Shown piece after piece: positions 33,211 to 41,434 of a stretch of 64,000 bases of DNA. Under the pieces are notes generated by a model. That model did no database searches. It was not told the origin of the DNA and saw only the letters and a program-made list of their open reading frames with translations. The translations under genes were made by a program, and so were the position numbers. Position 1 is the stretch's first letter; each line of letters starts with the position of its first letter. The stretch lies in assembly GCF_016741855.1 (NCBI RefSeq), contig NZ_JAERRH010000005.1:62001-126000 (forward strand), written 5' to 3'. The stretch is from Streptomyces musisoli. GTDB taxonomy: Bacteria; Actinomycetota; Actinomycetes; Streptomycetales; Streptomycetaceae.

Positions 33211-34587
33211 ATGTCTGTCTTCACCGCTGCCACCGACCAGTCCGTTTGCACCCCTCTGCCCGTTCTGGGGGGAGATGTCACCGTCCCGCTGGTCACCGGC
33301 GGCGAGGTCACCTACGCGGCCCTCGACTACGCCGCCAGCGCCCCGGCCCTCCAGCGCGTCTGGGACGACGTCGCCGCGTACGCCCCGTACTACGGCAGCG
33401 TCCACCGCGGTGCCGGCTACCTCTCCCAGCTCTCCACCGACCTGTTCGAGAACGCCCGCAGGACGGTCGCCGGCTTCCTCGGCTGCCGCGCCGACGACCA
33501 GGTGATCTTCACCCGGTCCACCACCGACTCCCTCAACCTGCTGGCCCGCGCCCTCCCCGCCGACTGCCAGGTGTTCGTCTTCGAGACCGAGCACCACGCC
33601 TCCCTGCTGCCCTGGCAGGACGCCCGCGTGACCTACCTCGACGCCCCGCGCACCCCGCGGCAGGCCGTGCAGATCCTGGAGCGGGCCCTCGCCGACCGCA
33701 CTGTGTCGACCGAAGGGGGCTACGGCCCGGCCCTGGTGTGCGTCACCGGCGCCTCCAACGTCACCGGCGAGCTGTGGCCGGTACGCGAACTGGCCGCCGC
33801 CGCACACGCGCACGGCGCCCGGATCGTCCTGGACGCCGCCCAGCTCGCCCCCCACCACCCCGTGAACATCCGTGATCTGGACGTCGACTGGGTCGCCTTC
33901 TCCGGCCACAAGCTGTACGCCCCCTTCGGCTCCGGTGTCCTCGCGGGCCGCGCCGACTGGCTCCGGGCGGCCGAGCCGTACCTCGCGGGCGGCGGCGCCA
34001 GCCGCAAGGTCACCCGGCGGCAGGACGGCGGCGTGGACGTGGAGTGGCACGAGAGCGCCGCCCGCCACGAGGCCGGCTCCCCGAACGTCATCGGCGCCTA
34101 CTCCATCGCGTCGGCCTGCAAGGCGCTCACCGAGGCCGGCTGGGACACCCTGGTCGCCCGTGAGCAGCACCTGATCGCCAAGGTGCGCGCGGGCCTGGCC
34201 GAGGTGCCGGAGGTGCGCGTCCTGTCCCTCTTCGGGGACGACGCCCCGCGCGTCGGCGTCATCTCCTTCGTCGTCGAGGGCTGGAACAGCTCCCACTTCG
34301 CCGCCGCGCTCTCCGCCGAGTACGGCATCGGCGTCCGCGACGGCCTGTTCTGCGCCCACCCGCTGGTGCGCACCCTGCTCGGGACCGACCCGCAGAGCCA
34401 GGGCGAGTGCGGCGCCCCCGAGGCGGCTCCGGGGGAGAAGTCCCTCAACGCCATTCGGGTGAGCTTCGGCGCGGGCACCCCGGACGAGCACGTCGAGCGT
34501 TTCGTGACCGCGGTCGCCGAACTGGTCCGGGACGGCGCCAAGTGGCGGTACCGCACGGAGGAGGGCCGCTGCGTGCCGGCGGTGTGA
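33211..34587 (+). CDS. Class V aminotransferase / cysteine desulfurase-like PLP enzyme
   Basis: The protein (458 aa) is of the SufS/CsdA type. It has FTRSTTDSLNLLARAL, FETEHHASLLPW, GASNVTGELWPV and IVLDAAQLAPHHPVNI. The PLP Lys is in VDWVAFSGHKLYAPFGSGVL. A Cys at the SufS catalytic position occurs in VRDGLFCAHPLVR. It could release sulfur from cysteine or selenocysteine, or act on another sulfur amino acid; the SAM-IV riboswitch in front ties it to sulfur/methionine metabolism. The ATG has GGGAG upstream. An unusual tail (KWRYRTEEGRCVPAV) ends the protein. Confidence 0.88.
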   Translation: MSVFTAATDQSVCTPLPVLGGDVTVPLVTGGEVTYAALDYAASAPALQRVWDDVAAYAPYYGSVHRGAGYLSQLSTDLFENARRTVAGFLGCRADDQVIFTRSTTDSLNLLARALPADCQVFVFETEHHASLLPWQDARVTYLDAPRTPRQAVQILERALADRTVSTEGGYGPALVCVTGASNVTGELWPVRELAAAAHAHGARIVLDAAQLAPHHPVNIRDLDVDWVAFSGHKLYAPFGSGVLAGRADWLRAAEPYLAGGGASRKVTRRQDGGVDVEWHESAARHEAGSPNVIGAYSIASACKALTEAGWDTLVAREQHLIAKVRAGLAEVPEVRVLSLFGDDAPRVGVISFVVEGWNSSHFAAALSAEYGIGVRDGLFCAHPLVRTLLGTDPQSQGECGAPEAAPGEKSLNAIRVSFGAGTPDEHVERFVTAVAELVRDGAKWRYRTEEGRCVPAV

Positions 34588-34813
34588 GCGGCACGCGCCC
34601 CGGCGGCGGCCCGCTCCGGCGGCGCGCGCTGCGGCGGCACGCGGCCGGCACGGGGCCGTGCCGAGGTACGGCTTTGCCGCGTGGGCGCGGAGGACCGGCG
34701 CGGAGCCGAACGCGCCCTGTCCGCGCACGCGGCGGACGATCGGGCGGCGGCGGCCGGCCCGGCGGCGCCCCCTAGACTCCCTCTGGCAGCAGCTAGACCG
34801 GGGGGAGCACGGA

Positions 34814-36979
34814 GTGCAGCCGTTGCGCGCAACCGACCCGCGCCACATCGGCCCGTACGAAGTCACGCACAGACTCGGCGCGGGCGGCATGGGCGAGGTC
34901 TACCTCGCCCGGTCCCGCACCGGACTGCGCCTCGCGGTGAAGGTGGTGCGGGCCGAGCACGCCGAGGACCGCACCTTCCGCGCCCGCTTCCGCCACGAGG
35001 TCCGCGCCGCGCAGACCGTCGGCGGCGCCGGCACGTACACCGCGCGGGTCGTGGACGCCGACACCGAGGCCGAACGGCCGTGGATGGCGACGGAGTTCGT
35101 GCCCGGCCCCAATCTGCGGGACGCCGTGCTGGACCACGGCGCGCTGCCCGAGGCGGCGGTGCGGATCCTCGGCGCCGCGCTCGGCGAGGCGCTGGCCGCC
35201 ATCCACGCCAAGGGCCTTGTCCACCGTGACCTGAAGCCGTCGAACATCCTGCTGGGGCCGGACGGTCCCCGGGTCATCGACTTCGGGATCGTCCGGGCCC
35301 TGGAGGCCACCGCGCTGACCCGCACCGGGGCGGTCGTCGGCTCGGTCGGCTACGTCTCCCCGGAGCAGATCCGCAACGGCGGCCAGGTCGGCCCGCCGAG
35401 CGACGTCTTCTCCCTCGGCGCGGTCCTCGCCTACGCGGCGGCCGGCCGGGAGCCGTTCGGCGAGGGCCAGGACTCGGTGGTCCTGCTGCGCATCCTCACC
35501 CGTGACTTCGACCTGTCCGGCGTGCCGGAGGGGGTACGGCCGCTGGTGACGGCCTGCCTGCACGAGGACCCGCTGGAGCGCCCGGAACCGGCGGACGTGG
35601 TGGCCGGCACCGGACTCACCCCGGACACCCTGCGCGCCGGCCTCCGCCCGGGCTGGTACGGTCCCGCGGCGCGGCCGCGCCCGGCCCCCGACGACCGCCC
35701 CAGCGGCGTGGAGTACCTGGCGCCCGCCGTCGAACCCGTCACCTCGGTCACCACGGACGCCCCCGCGCGCCCCACCGACCCCACGGGCTCCATCCGCCCC
35801 GCCGACCCCACCGGCCCCGTCCGCCGGGCCGGCCCCGTCGCCCCCGGCCGCCGCCGGCTGCTGAAGGCCCTCGCCGGCGGATCCGTCGCCGCGGCCGGCG
35901 CGGGCGTCGGCGGCTGGCTGTGGCAGCGGGGGACCGGTGCCGAGGGCATGACCGGCACCTACCGGCCGCCCGGCGGGGCGGACCCGGACATGGCGAAGAC
36001 CCCCGCCGCCCGGTCCGCCGTGCTGCGCTGGCAGTACGACCTCGGTGGCATCGGCGGTCTGGACGGCCCCTGCTGCGCGCTCTCCCCGGACGGTTCCGTC
36101 GTCTACGCCGGCACCTCCGGCGGTGTCCTGCACGCGATCTCCCGGAACGGCTCCAAGCGCTGGAAGGTCCGGCTCGGCGACGACGTCTCCACTCCCGTGG
36201 TCACCCGGGACGCGGTCTACTGCGTGGTGGGCTACGGCGACGAGCGCCGGCTGACCGCCGTGAGCCCGTCCGGCAGCCCGCTGTGGACTCGCGGCCTCGG
36301 CCGGCGGGCGTACGCCGTCCCGGTGCCGCTCGGCTCGGACGTGCTCGTCACCGTCGGCGGCACGGACGCGGGCGGGCTGCGCCGCTACGGTCCCGACGGC
36401 GGCGTGAAGTGGACCGCGCAGACCCCGGCCGGCCCCACCGGCACGCCCCTCGTCTCGGGCGGTGAGATCTACACGGGCAGCTTCGGCGACACCCTGCTGG
36501 CACTGGACGCGCGGGACGGGTCGCGGAAGTGGCAGGTGTCCGCGGGCACCGATGTCAGGGCCGTCGCCCTCGCGGGCACCACCCTGTTCGCGGAGGCTCC
36601 CGCCCTGCTCCAGGGCTTCCGTGTCGCGGACGGCCGGCGGCTGTGGCGCCGGGAGGCCGATTCCGCGGGCATGACCGCGGGCGGCCGTGCGCTGGCCGTC
36701 GGCACCGAGTCGGGGACCGTGTACGCCGTCCGGGCGGCCGACGGCTCCCGGGCCTGGACGCACGGCCTCGCGGGCGACCCCCGTGCGGTGGTGGCCGGCG
36801 GCACCGTGTACGCCCGTGCGGCCGACCGGGTCTGGGCCCTGGACCTGAACGGCCGGCAGCGCTGGAGCGCGAGCCTGGGCCGGGACGCGGGCGACGACCA
36901 GCACCTCCCGGTCGTGCGCGGCAGCCGCCTCTACGTGCCCTCGGGCACCGGCGTCGCCGCGGTGGACGTGAGCGGCTAG
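34814..36979 (+). CDS. Serine/threonine protein kinase with extracytoplasmic PQQ-like beta-propeller
   Basis: Residues ~13-275 are a Hanks-type kinase: GAGGMGEVYLA (glycine loop), LAVKVVRAEHAE (ATP Lys), VHRDLKPSNILL (catalytic Asp) and VIDFGIVRAL (DFG). A Pro-rich linker follows. Near residue 345 the sequence GRRRLLKALAGGSVAAAGAGVGGWLW forms one membrane helix preceded by a twin-arginine-like motif. The last ~340 residues repeat PQQ-type blades (GSKRWKVRLGDDV, GSPLWTRGLGRRAY, GSRKWQVSAGTDV, GRQRWSASLGRDA), probably a sensor propeller outside the cell. GTG 34814 has GGGGGAG at good spacing. Total 721 aa. Partners are unknown. Confidence 0.93.
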   Translation: MQPLRATDPRHIGPYEVTHRLGAGGMGEVYLARSRTGLRLAVKVVRAEHAEDRTFRARFRHEVRAAQTVGGAGTYTARVVDADTEAERPWMATEFVPGPNLRDAVLDHGALPEAAVRILGAALGEALAAIHAKGLVHRDLKPSNILLGPDGPRVIDFGIVRALEATALTRTGAVVGSVGYVSPEQIRNGGQVGPPSDVFSLGAVLAYAAAGREPFGEGQDSVVLLRILTRDFDLSGVPEGVRPLVTACLHEDPLERPEPADVVAGTGLTPDTLRAGLRPGWYGPAARPRPAPDDRPSGVEYLAPAVEPVTSVTTDAPARPTDPTGSIRPADPTGPVRRAGPVAPGRRRLLKALAGGSVAAAGAGVGGWLWQRGTGAEGMTGTYRPPGGADPDMAKTPAARSAVLRWQYDLGGIGGLDGPCCALSPDGSVVYAGTSGGVLHAISRNGSKRWKVRLGDDVSTPVVTRDAVYCVVGYGDERRLTAVSPSGSPLWTRGLGRRAYAVPVPLGSDVLVTVGGTDAGGLRRYGPDGGVKWTAQTPAGPTGTPLVSGGEIYTGSFGDTLLALDARDGSRKWQVSAGTDVRAVALAGTTLFAEAPALLQGFRVADGRRLWRREADSAGMTAGGRALAVGTESGTVYAVRAADGSRAWTHGLAGDPRAVVAGGTVYARAADRVWALDLNGRQRWSASLGRDAGDDQHLPVVRGSRLYVPSGTGVAAVDVSG

Positions 36980-37096
36980 GGGTCTGCCTCCCTCGGGTGG
37001 GGCCGTACCGGACGGGACCGGAGTGAGACCGGATCGGACCGGGCCGGATCAGCGTGCCGGGGCCCGCGAGCCCGGCGTGATCGGAGGGGAGAGGCC

Positions 37097-37378
37097 CTAG
37101 TTGTCGAGGCCGATCGCGAACGCGGCCTCCAGGTCGTGCTGCGAGTACGTCCGGAACGCCACGTGGGTGTCGGTGCCCTCCACGCCGGGGATCTTGCTGA
37201 TGCGGCCCGGGATGACCTCGGCGAGGTCCTCGTGCTCCCGGACCCGGACCATGGCGATGAGGTCGTAGGTGCCGGTGACCGAGAAGACCTCGCTGACGCT
37301 GTCCAGCGCGGCGATCTGCTCCGCGATCTCGGGGATCCGGTCCACGCTGGTCTTGATCAGAACGATCGCGGTGATCAC
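37097..37378 (-). CDS. Stand-alone Lrp/AsnC ligand-binding (RAM) domain protein
   Basis: The 93-residue protein has only the C-terminal effector fold of Lrp/AsnC regulators: MITAIVLIKTSVDRIPEIAEQIAALDSVSEVFSVTGTYDLIAMVRVREHEDL, ending YSQHDLEAAFAIGLDN. It has no helix-turn-helix. Such stand-alone domains can bind amino acids and pair with full-length Lrp proteins. The GTG follows GAGGGAGAG and overlaps the rhomboid gene stop (GTGA), so it is co-translated with the protease. Its role is unknown. Confidence 0.88.
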   Translation of the reverse strand: MITAIVLIKTSVDRIPEIAEQIAALDSVSEVFSVTGTYDLIAMVRVREHEDLAEVIPGRISKIPGVEGTDTHVAFRTYSQHDLEAAFAIGLDN

Positions 37379-38166
37379 GGCTGTTTCTCTCCCTCGGTGA
37401 CCGGAGCTGGGGCGGCCTTCACTCTAGCCCTCCCGTCTCCCGCCACCGCCCTGCCGAGGCCGCCCCGGCAGTCCTTCCTTCCGCCGTAGCGCACGCACGC
37501 GTAGCCGAAGCCCAGCCCGAACCCCACCAGGTGCGCCAGATAGGCCACCCCGGGCCCGTCGGAGGCACGCCCCGCCGCCAGCCACTGCAGGGCCGCCCAG
37601 AACGGCAGCACCACCCATGCGGGGAAGCGCAGCGGCAGGAAGAACAGGAACGGCAGAAGACTGGTCACGCGCGCGCGGGGGAACAGGTAGAGGAACGCTC
37701 CGAGGACCGCCGAGATGGCTCCGGAGGCGCCGACCAGCGACTGCTCGGAGGCGGCGTTGGCCGCCGCGTAGCCGAGCAGGGCGAGACAGCCGCAGCCGAC
37801 GTAGAACAGGGTGAACTCCAACCGGCCCATCCGTTCCTCGGTCATCGCCCCGAAGACGAAGAGGAAGAGCATGTTGCCGAGCAGGTGCACCCAGCTGCCG
37901 TGCACGAACAGGGCGGTGGCCGGGGTGAGCACGGCACCGGCCGGTCCGTCGAAGAGCTGGGCCGGGACCACGCCCCAGTGCCGGAAGTACGCACGCTGGG
38001 CCGCGAGCAGCGCGTCCCCCGAGCCGTATCCGGGGACCAGCCCGGAGGCGGGGCCGAGGGCGAAGAGCAGACAGCACAGGGCGATGAGGCCGTACGTCAC
38101 GGGCGCCGAGGTGCCCCGGACCGCCCTGAGTGTCCTGCCGGCCGCCGTGCTCCAGGTGCTGATCAT
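37375..38166 (-). CDS. Rhomboid family intramembrane serine protease
   Basis: The 263-residue membrane protein cleaves within lipid bilayers. The catalytic Ser is in SLVGASGAISAVLGAFLYLF and the His in AYLAHLVGFGLGFGYACVRYGG. Other family features are VHGSWVHLLGNMLFLFVFGAMTEERMG and about six helices. The ATG at 38166 is the best start (MISTWSTAAGRTLRA), although its ribosome site is weak. A basic soluble tail follows the last helix. It is coupled to the RAM-domain gene downstream. Confidence 0.93.
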   Translation of the reverse strand: MISTWSTAAGRTLRAVRGTSAPVTYGLIALCCLLFALGPASGLVPGYGSGDALLAAQRAYFRHWGVVPAQLFDGPAGAVLTPATALFVHGSWVHLLGNMLFLFVFGAMTEERMGRLEFTLFYVGCGCLALLGYAAANAASEQSLVGASGAISAVLGAFLYLFPRARVTSLLPFLFFLPLRFPAWVVLPFWAALQWLAAGRASDGPGVAYLAHLVGFGLGFGYACVRYGGRKDCRGGLGRAVAGDGRARVKAAPAPVTEGEKQP

Positions 38167-38319
38167 GACTACAGAGCATGACGTAAAGGGACGCAAGCTG
38201 ACAGACCGCCTCGCCGCCGCGGACGGACGGGCGGCGAGTACCCGCCAGGCCGTAGGGTTACGAGCCACACGCGTCGGGTAGCGACGCGGACCGACACGAG
38301 AAGGAAGCGAACAGTCACC

Positions 38320-38559
38320 ATGACGGTTCCCCTGCCGACGGCCACGACCCGCTGGCGCTGCACCTTGTGCGGCAACCTGACCCGGTTCGACGTGACCCGC
38401 TCGTCGAAGGTCGTCGAGTACGTCCACCTCGACCTGGCCGGGCAGCCGACGGTGGAGGAGCGCGAGGTGGTCAGTGAGACCATCGAGTCGGTGCGGTGCC
38501 GCTGGTGCAACGCGGTGGACCAGGTGGAACTCGTGGACAGGCCGGGCGCCGACTCCTGA
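38320..38559 (+). CDS. Small zinc-ribbon protein, 79 aa
   Basis: Two CxxC pairs (WRCTLCGNLTRF near residue 14 and VRCRWCNAVDQV near 60) make a likely Zn ribbon. Between them lies an acidic strand region (HLDLAGQPTVEEREVVSETIES). I recall this small protein as conserved in actinobacteria without a function; a role in RNA or protein contact is a guess. AGAAGGAA precedes the ATG. It is divergent from the rhomboid gene and 48 bp before the NYN-domain gene, probably in one operon. Confidence 0.85.
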   Translation: MTVPLPTATTRWRCTLCGNLTRFDVTRSSKVVEYVHLDLAGQPTVEEREVVSETIESVRCRWCNAVDQVELVDRPGADS

Positions 38560-38607
38560 GCGGAGCGGCCCCGGAGAGGCTCTTTCCGGTATTGGGGTGT
38601 GTGACGG

Positions 38608-39951
38608 ATGGTGGAGACCGCAGGCGGGGGGCCGGGCGACGGCACCGCCGAGGTGCTTGACCGTCCGCTGCCCGACGGCGTGCGCCGGCGGGTCGTGCAG
38701 ATCGTCTCCGACGGCTTCGGTGGGCTCACCGTGGCGGAACTGCCCGCCCAGTTGCGGCAGTACGCCCGGTTCGCACCCAATCGCCGGGCGAAGTTCGCCG
38801 GCAACGCGATGGCGGCTGCCCTGGAGAGCGATCCGCTGTTCCGGCAGCGGATCGGGGAGAAGTTCAGAGAGGCGCAGCCGGAACTCACCGGCGCCCTCGA
38901 CTCCGGTTCCCCGCCCCCGGCCGCGGACCCGCTCGATGTGGCGGCTGCGGCCTATGTGCTGCGCCCGGCGGGCTGGGTGAAGCTGGTCGCCGCGGCCGGC
39001 GAGGAGGCTCAGCGCGCTGACGCCGAGCGGGCCGACGAGGAGAGCCGGGCCGAGCTGGAGCGGCTGCGCGCGGAGCTGGCGCAGGCCCGTGAGCACACCC
39101 GCGCCGAGACCGAACGGCTGCGCGTGGAGCTGGAGTCGGCGAAGAAGGAAGCGGAATCGCTTCACCGCAAGCTGCGCTCGGCGCTCAGCGACGTGAAGCG
39201 CGGGGACGCCGCGCTGCGCAAGGCGCAGGGGGAGATCGACGCCGTGCGCGCCGAGGCGCAGGCGCAGGTGTCGGCGGCGGAGAGCGAGTCCCGGCGGCTC
39301 AAGGCCCGGCTGGGCGAGGCCGAGGCCGCGCTGGAGGCCACCCGCCGGGCGGCCCGGGAGGGCCGCAGCGTGGAGGACATGCGGGTGCGGCTGCTGCTCG
39401 ACACCCTGCTGGACGCGACCCAGGGGCTGCGGCGCGAACTCGCCCTGCCGCCGGTGTCGGTGCGTCCGGCCGAGACCGTGGACGCGGTCGAACCGGGACG
39501 AATGACCCCGAAGGACATCGCGGCGCGCGCCCTGTCGGAGAACGATCCGGCAATTCTCGACCAGCTTCTCGCACTGCCGCAGGCCCATCTGGTCGTCGAC
39601 GGCTACAACGTGACCAAGACCGGTTATCCGCAGATGCCGCTGGAGAAGCAGCGACTGAGGCTGCTGGGCCAGCTCTCGGCGCTCGCCGCGCAGACCGGGG
39701 CCGAGGTGACGTGTGTCTTCGACGGCGCCGAACTGGCCGCGCCGGTGCTGCTCGCGCCGCCGCGCGGGGTGCGGGTGCTGTTCTCCAAGCCGGGTGTCAC
39801 GGCGGACGAGCTGATCCGCCAACTGGTGCGCGCGGAGCCGCCGGGGCGTCCGGTCATCGTCGCCTCCACCGACCGGGAGGTCGCCGACGGGGTCGCCAAG
39901 GCGGGTGCCCGACCTGTGGCCTCTGCGGTGCTTCTGAAGCGACTGTCCTGA
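38608..39951 (+). CDS. NYN-domain (YacP-like) protein with central coiled coil
   Basis: The protein (447 aa) has an N-terminal helical domain of ~140 residues (RRRVVQIVSDGFGGLTVAELPAQL). A long coiled coil of ~140 residues follows (AELERLRAELAQAREHTRAETERLRVELESAKKEAE). The C-terminal NYN/PIN-like nuclease domain contains HLVVDGYNVTKTGYP, GAEVTCVFDGAEL and VIVASTDREVADGVAKAGARPV, with acidic residues that would bind metal. NYN domains of this group are predicted RNases. It follows the zinc-ribbon gene, so an RNA-processing pair is possible. The start is less certain, since several GTG/ATG codons cluster there. Confidence 0.88.
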   Translation: MVETAGGGPGDGTAEVLDRPLPDGVRRRVVQIVSDGFGGLTVAELPAQLRQYARFAPNRRAKFAGNAMAAALESDPLFRQRIGEKFREAQPELTGALDSGSPPPAADPLDVAAAAYVLRPAGWVKLVAAAGEEAQRADAERADEESRAELERLRAELAQAREHTRAETERLRVELESAKKEAESLHRKLRSALSDVKRGDAALRKAQGEIDAVRAEAQAQVSAAESESRRLKARLGEAEAALEATRRAAREGRSVEDMRVRLLLDTLLDATQGLRRELALPPVSVRPAETVDAVEPGRMTPKDIAARALSENDPAILDQLLALPQAHLVVDGYNVTKTGYPQMPLEKQRLRLLGQLSALAAQTGAEVTCVFDGAELAAPVLLAPPRGVRVLFSKPGVTADELIRQLVRAEPPGRPVIVASTDREVADGVAKAGARPVASAVLLKRLS

Positions 39952-40080
39952 AGGTCCAACGGGCGTAACCAATGCCCGAATTGGCCGTATCGTCGCGCAA
40001 CGTAGCGTCAGTCGCGCATCACTGCATGTGAGTTCTGTGCAAAGAATGCATTGCGTGACGGGATTTTTCTCTGTGAGGAT

Positions 40081-40110
40081 TTGAACTGATCACAGCTAGG
40101 TCACTAGGGT
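40081..40110 (+). promoter_or_regulatory. Candidate promoter of the first NlpC/P60 gene
   Basis: TTGAAC (40081-40086), an 18-bp spacer and TAGGGT (40105-40110) give a good vegetative-type promoter. The leader would be about 47 nt. The upstream AT-richer stretch (GGGATTTTTCTCTGTGAGG) stands out from the GC-rich surroundings. I saw no c-di-AMP (ydaO) riboswitch consensus here. Confidence 0.6.
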
Positions 40111-40163
40111 CTGGGCTCGAACCTCCGAACGGGTGATCACTCACAAGAAGGAGTTCGTCCTCC

Positions 40164-41198
40164 GTGGCGTCCCACCGTCGACCCAAGCAGCCGAGCCGCA
40201 CGCGCGTGACCGTGCTCACCACCGCTGCCGCAGCTGCCGTCGCGCTCAGCGCCAATGCCGCCAACGCCGCGCCGAGCGAGAAGCTCAGCAAGAGCGAGGT
40301 CAAGGCGAAGGTGGACAAGCTCTACGAGCAGGCGGAGCAGGCGACCGAGAAGTACAACGGCGCCAAGGAGAAGCAGCAGAAGCTGCAGAAGGAAATCTCC
40401 ACCATCCAGGACAACGTCGCCCGCGGCCAGGAGGAGCTCAACAAGCTGCGCGACGGCCTGGGTTCGCTGGCCACCGCCCAGTACCGCTCGGGCGGCATCG
40501 ACTCCTCGGTGCAGCTGTTCCTGTCCTCCGACCCGGACGACTTCCTCGACAAGGCCTCCACGCTCGACCAGTTGAGCAGCCAGCAGGTCGACGCGCTGAA
40601 GAAGATCCAGGACAAACAGCGCGAACTCGCCCAGGAGCGGGCAGAGGCCACCGAGAAGCTCAAGGACCTCTCGGCCACCCGCACCGAACTGGGCAACAAG
40701 AAGAAGGAAGTCCAGGGCAAGCTCGCCGAGGCGCAGCGGCTCCTGAACACCCTGACGGCCAAGGAGAAGGAGCAGCTCGCCCAGGAGCAGCAGCGCGCCA
40801 ACCGCTCCTCCACCGACCGGGTGGACCTCGGCGACACCCCGCCCGCCTCGGGCCGTGCCGCGGCCGCGTTCTCCGCCGCCCAGAGCAAGATCGGCACGCC
40901 TTACGTCTACGGCGCCTCCGGCCCGTCCTCCTTCGACTGCTCGGGCCTGACCTCCTGGGCCTACGCCCAGGCCGGCGTCTCCATACCGCGCACCTCCGAG
41001 GCGCAGGCCGGCATCGGAACCCGGATCGGCTCGGCCAGCCAGCTCCAGGTCGGCGACCTGGTCTTCTTCTACGGCGACCTGCACCACGTGGGCCTGTACG
41101 CCGGCAACGGCCAGGTGCTGCACGCCCCGCACACCGGTGCCGTGGTCCGCTACGAGTCCATCAACAACATGCCGTTCCAGTTCGGCGTCCGGGTCTGA
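40164..41198 (+). CDS. Secreted NlpC/P60 peptidoglycan endopeptidase with coiled-coil domain
   Basis: The 344-residue protein has a signal peptide (VTVLTTAAAAAVALSANAANA-AP). A coiled coil of ~175 residues follows (KEKQQKLQKEISTIQDNVARGQEELNKL), like RipA/CwlO-type hydrolases that are kept inactive until needed. The NlpC/P60 domain has the catalytic Cys in SSFDCSGLTSWAYAQAG, the His in DLHHVGLYAGNG and a third polar residue in VLHAPHTGAVV. It cuts stem peptides in the wall. The GTG start has AAGGAG 11 nt upstream. The next gene but one is a lipoprotein with a peptidase motif, and the neighbouring paralogue shares the layout. Confidence 0.95.
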   Translation: MASHRRPKQPSRTRVTVLTTAAAAAVALSANAANAAPSEKLSKSEVKAKVDKLYEQAEQATEKYNGAKEKQQKLQKEISTIQDNVARGQEELNKLRDGLGSLATAQYRSGGIDSSVQLFLSSDPDDFLDKASTLDQLSSQQVDALKKIQDKQRELAQERAEATEKLKDLSATRTELGNKKKEVQGKLAEAQRLLNTLTAKEKEQLAQEQQRANRSSTDRVDLGDTPPASGRAAAAFSAAQSKIGTPYVYGASGPSSFDCSGLTSWAYAQAGVSIPRTSEAQAGIGTRIGSASQLQVGDLVFFYGDLHHVGLYAGNGQVLHAPHTGAVVRYESINNMPFQFGVRV

Positions 41199-41264
41199 CA
41201 CACCCGTACCACCCGGACACGATGGCGCCCGAACGGGCGAATCGCCGGAACCGAAACTGACTCC

Positions 41265-41300
41265 ACGCCCCGCCGGTGACCTGCGTCAGCGGCGGGGCGT
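41265..41300 (+). terminator. Hairpin terminator between the NlpC/P60 paralogues
   Basis: ACGCCCCGCCG (41265-41275) and CGGCGGGGCGT (41290-41300) pair over a 14-nt loop, followed by CACTGTGTGTTG. Confidence 0.75.
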
Positions 41301-41324
41301 CACTGTGTGTTGACTCCGGGGTCT

Positions 41325-41354
41325 TTGGCCCGCACCCGTCCGCACGGCTACTGT
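41325..41354 (+). promoter_or_regulatory. Candidate promoter of the second NlpC/P60 gene
   Basis: TTGGCC (41325-41330) and TACTGT (41349-41354) are 18 bp apart, just downstream of the terminator. This indicates that the second paralogue has its own transcription start. Confidence 0.5.
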
Positions 41355-41434
41355 CTGCCGCGTTTCCCCGGCGCCGGGGCCTCCCCGTCCCCGGCGCCGG
41401 GGAACGGTCTGTGTCCGCCAGCAGAAGGACTGCC

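Noticed and set aside
39952..40163. Possible c-di-AMP (ydaO) riboswitch before the NlpC/P60 gene, as known for some Streptomyces wall hydrolases
   Set aside because: I could not find the conserved ydaO core words, and a simple promoter with a leader of about 47 nt explains the region.
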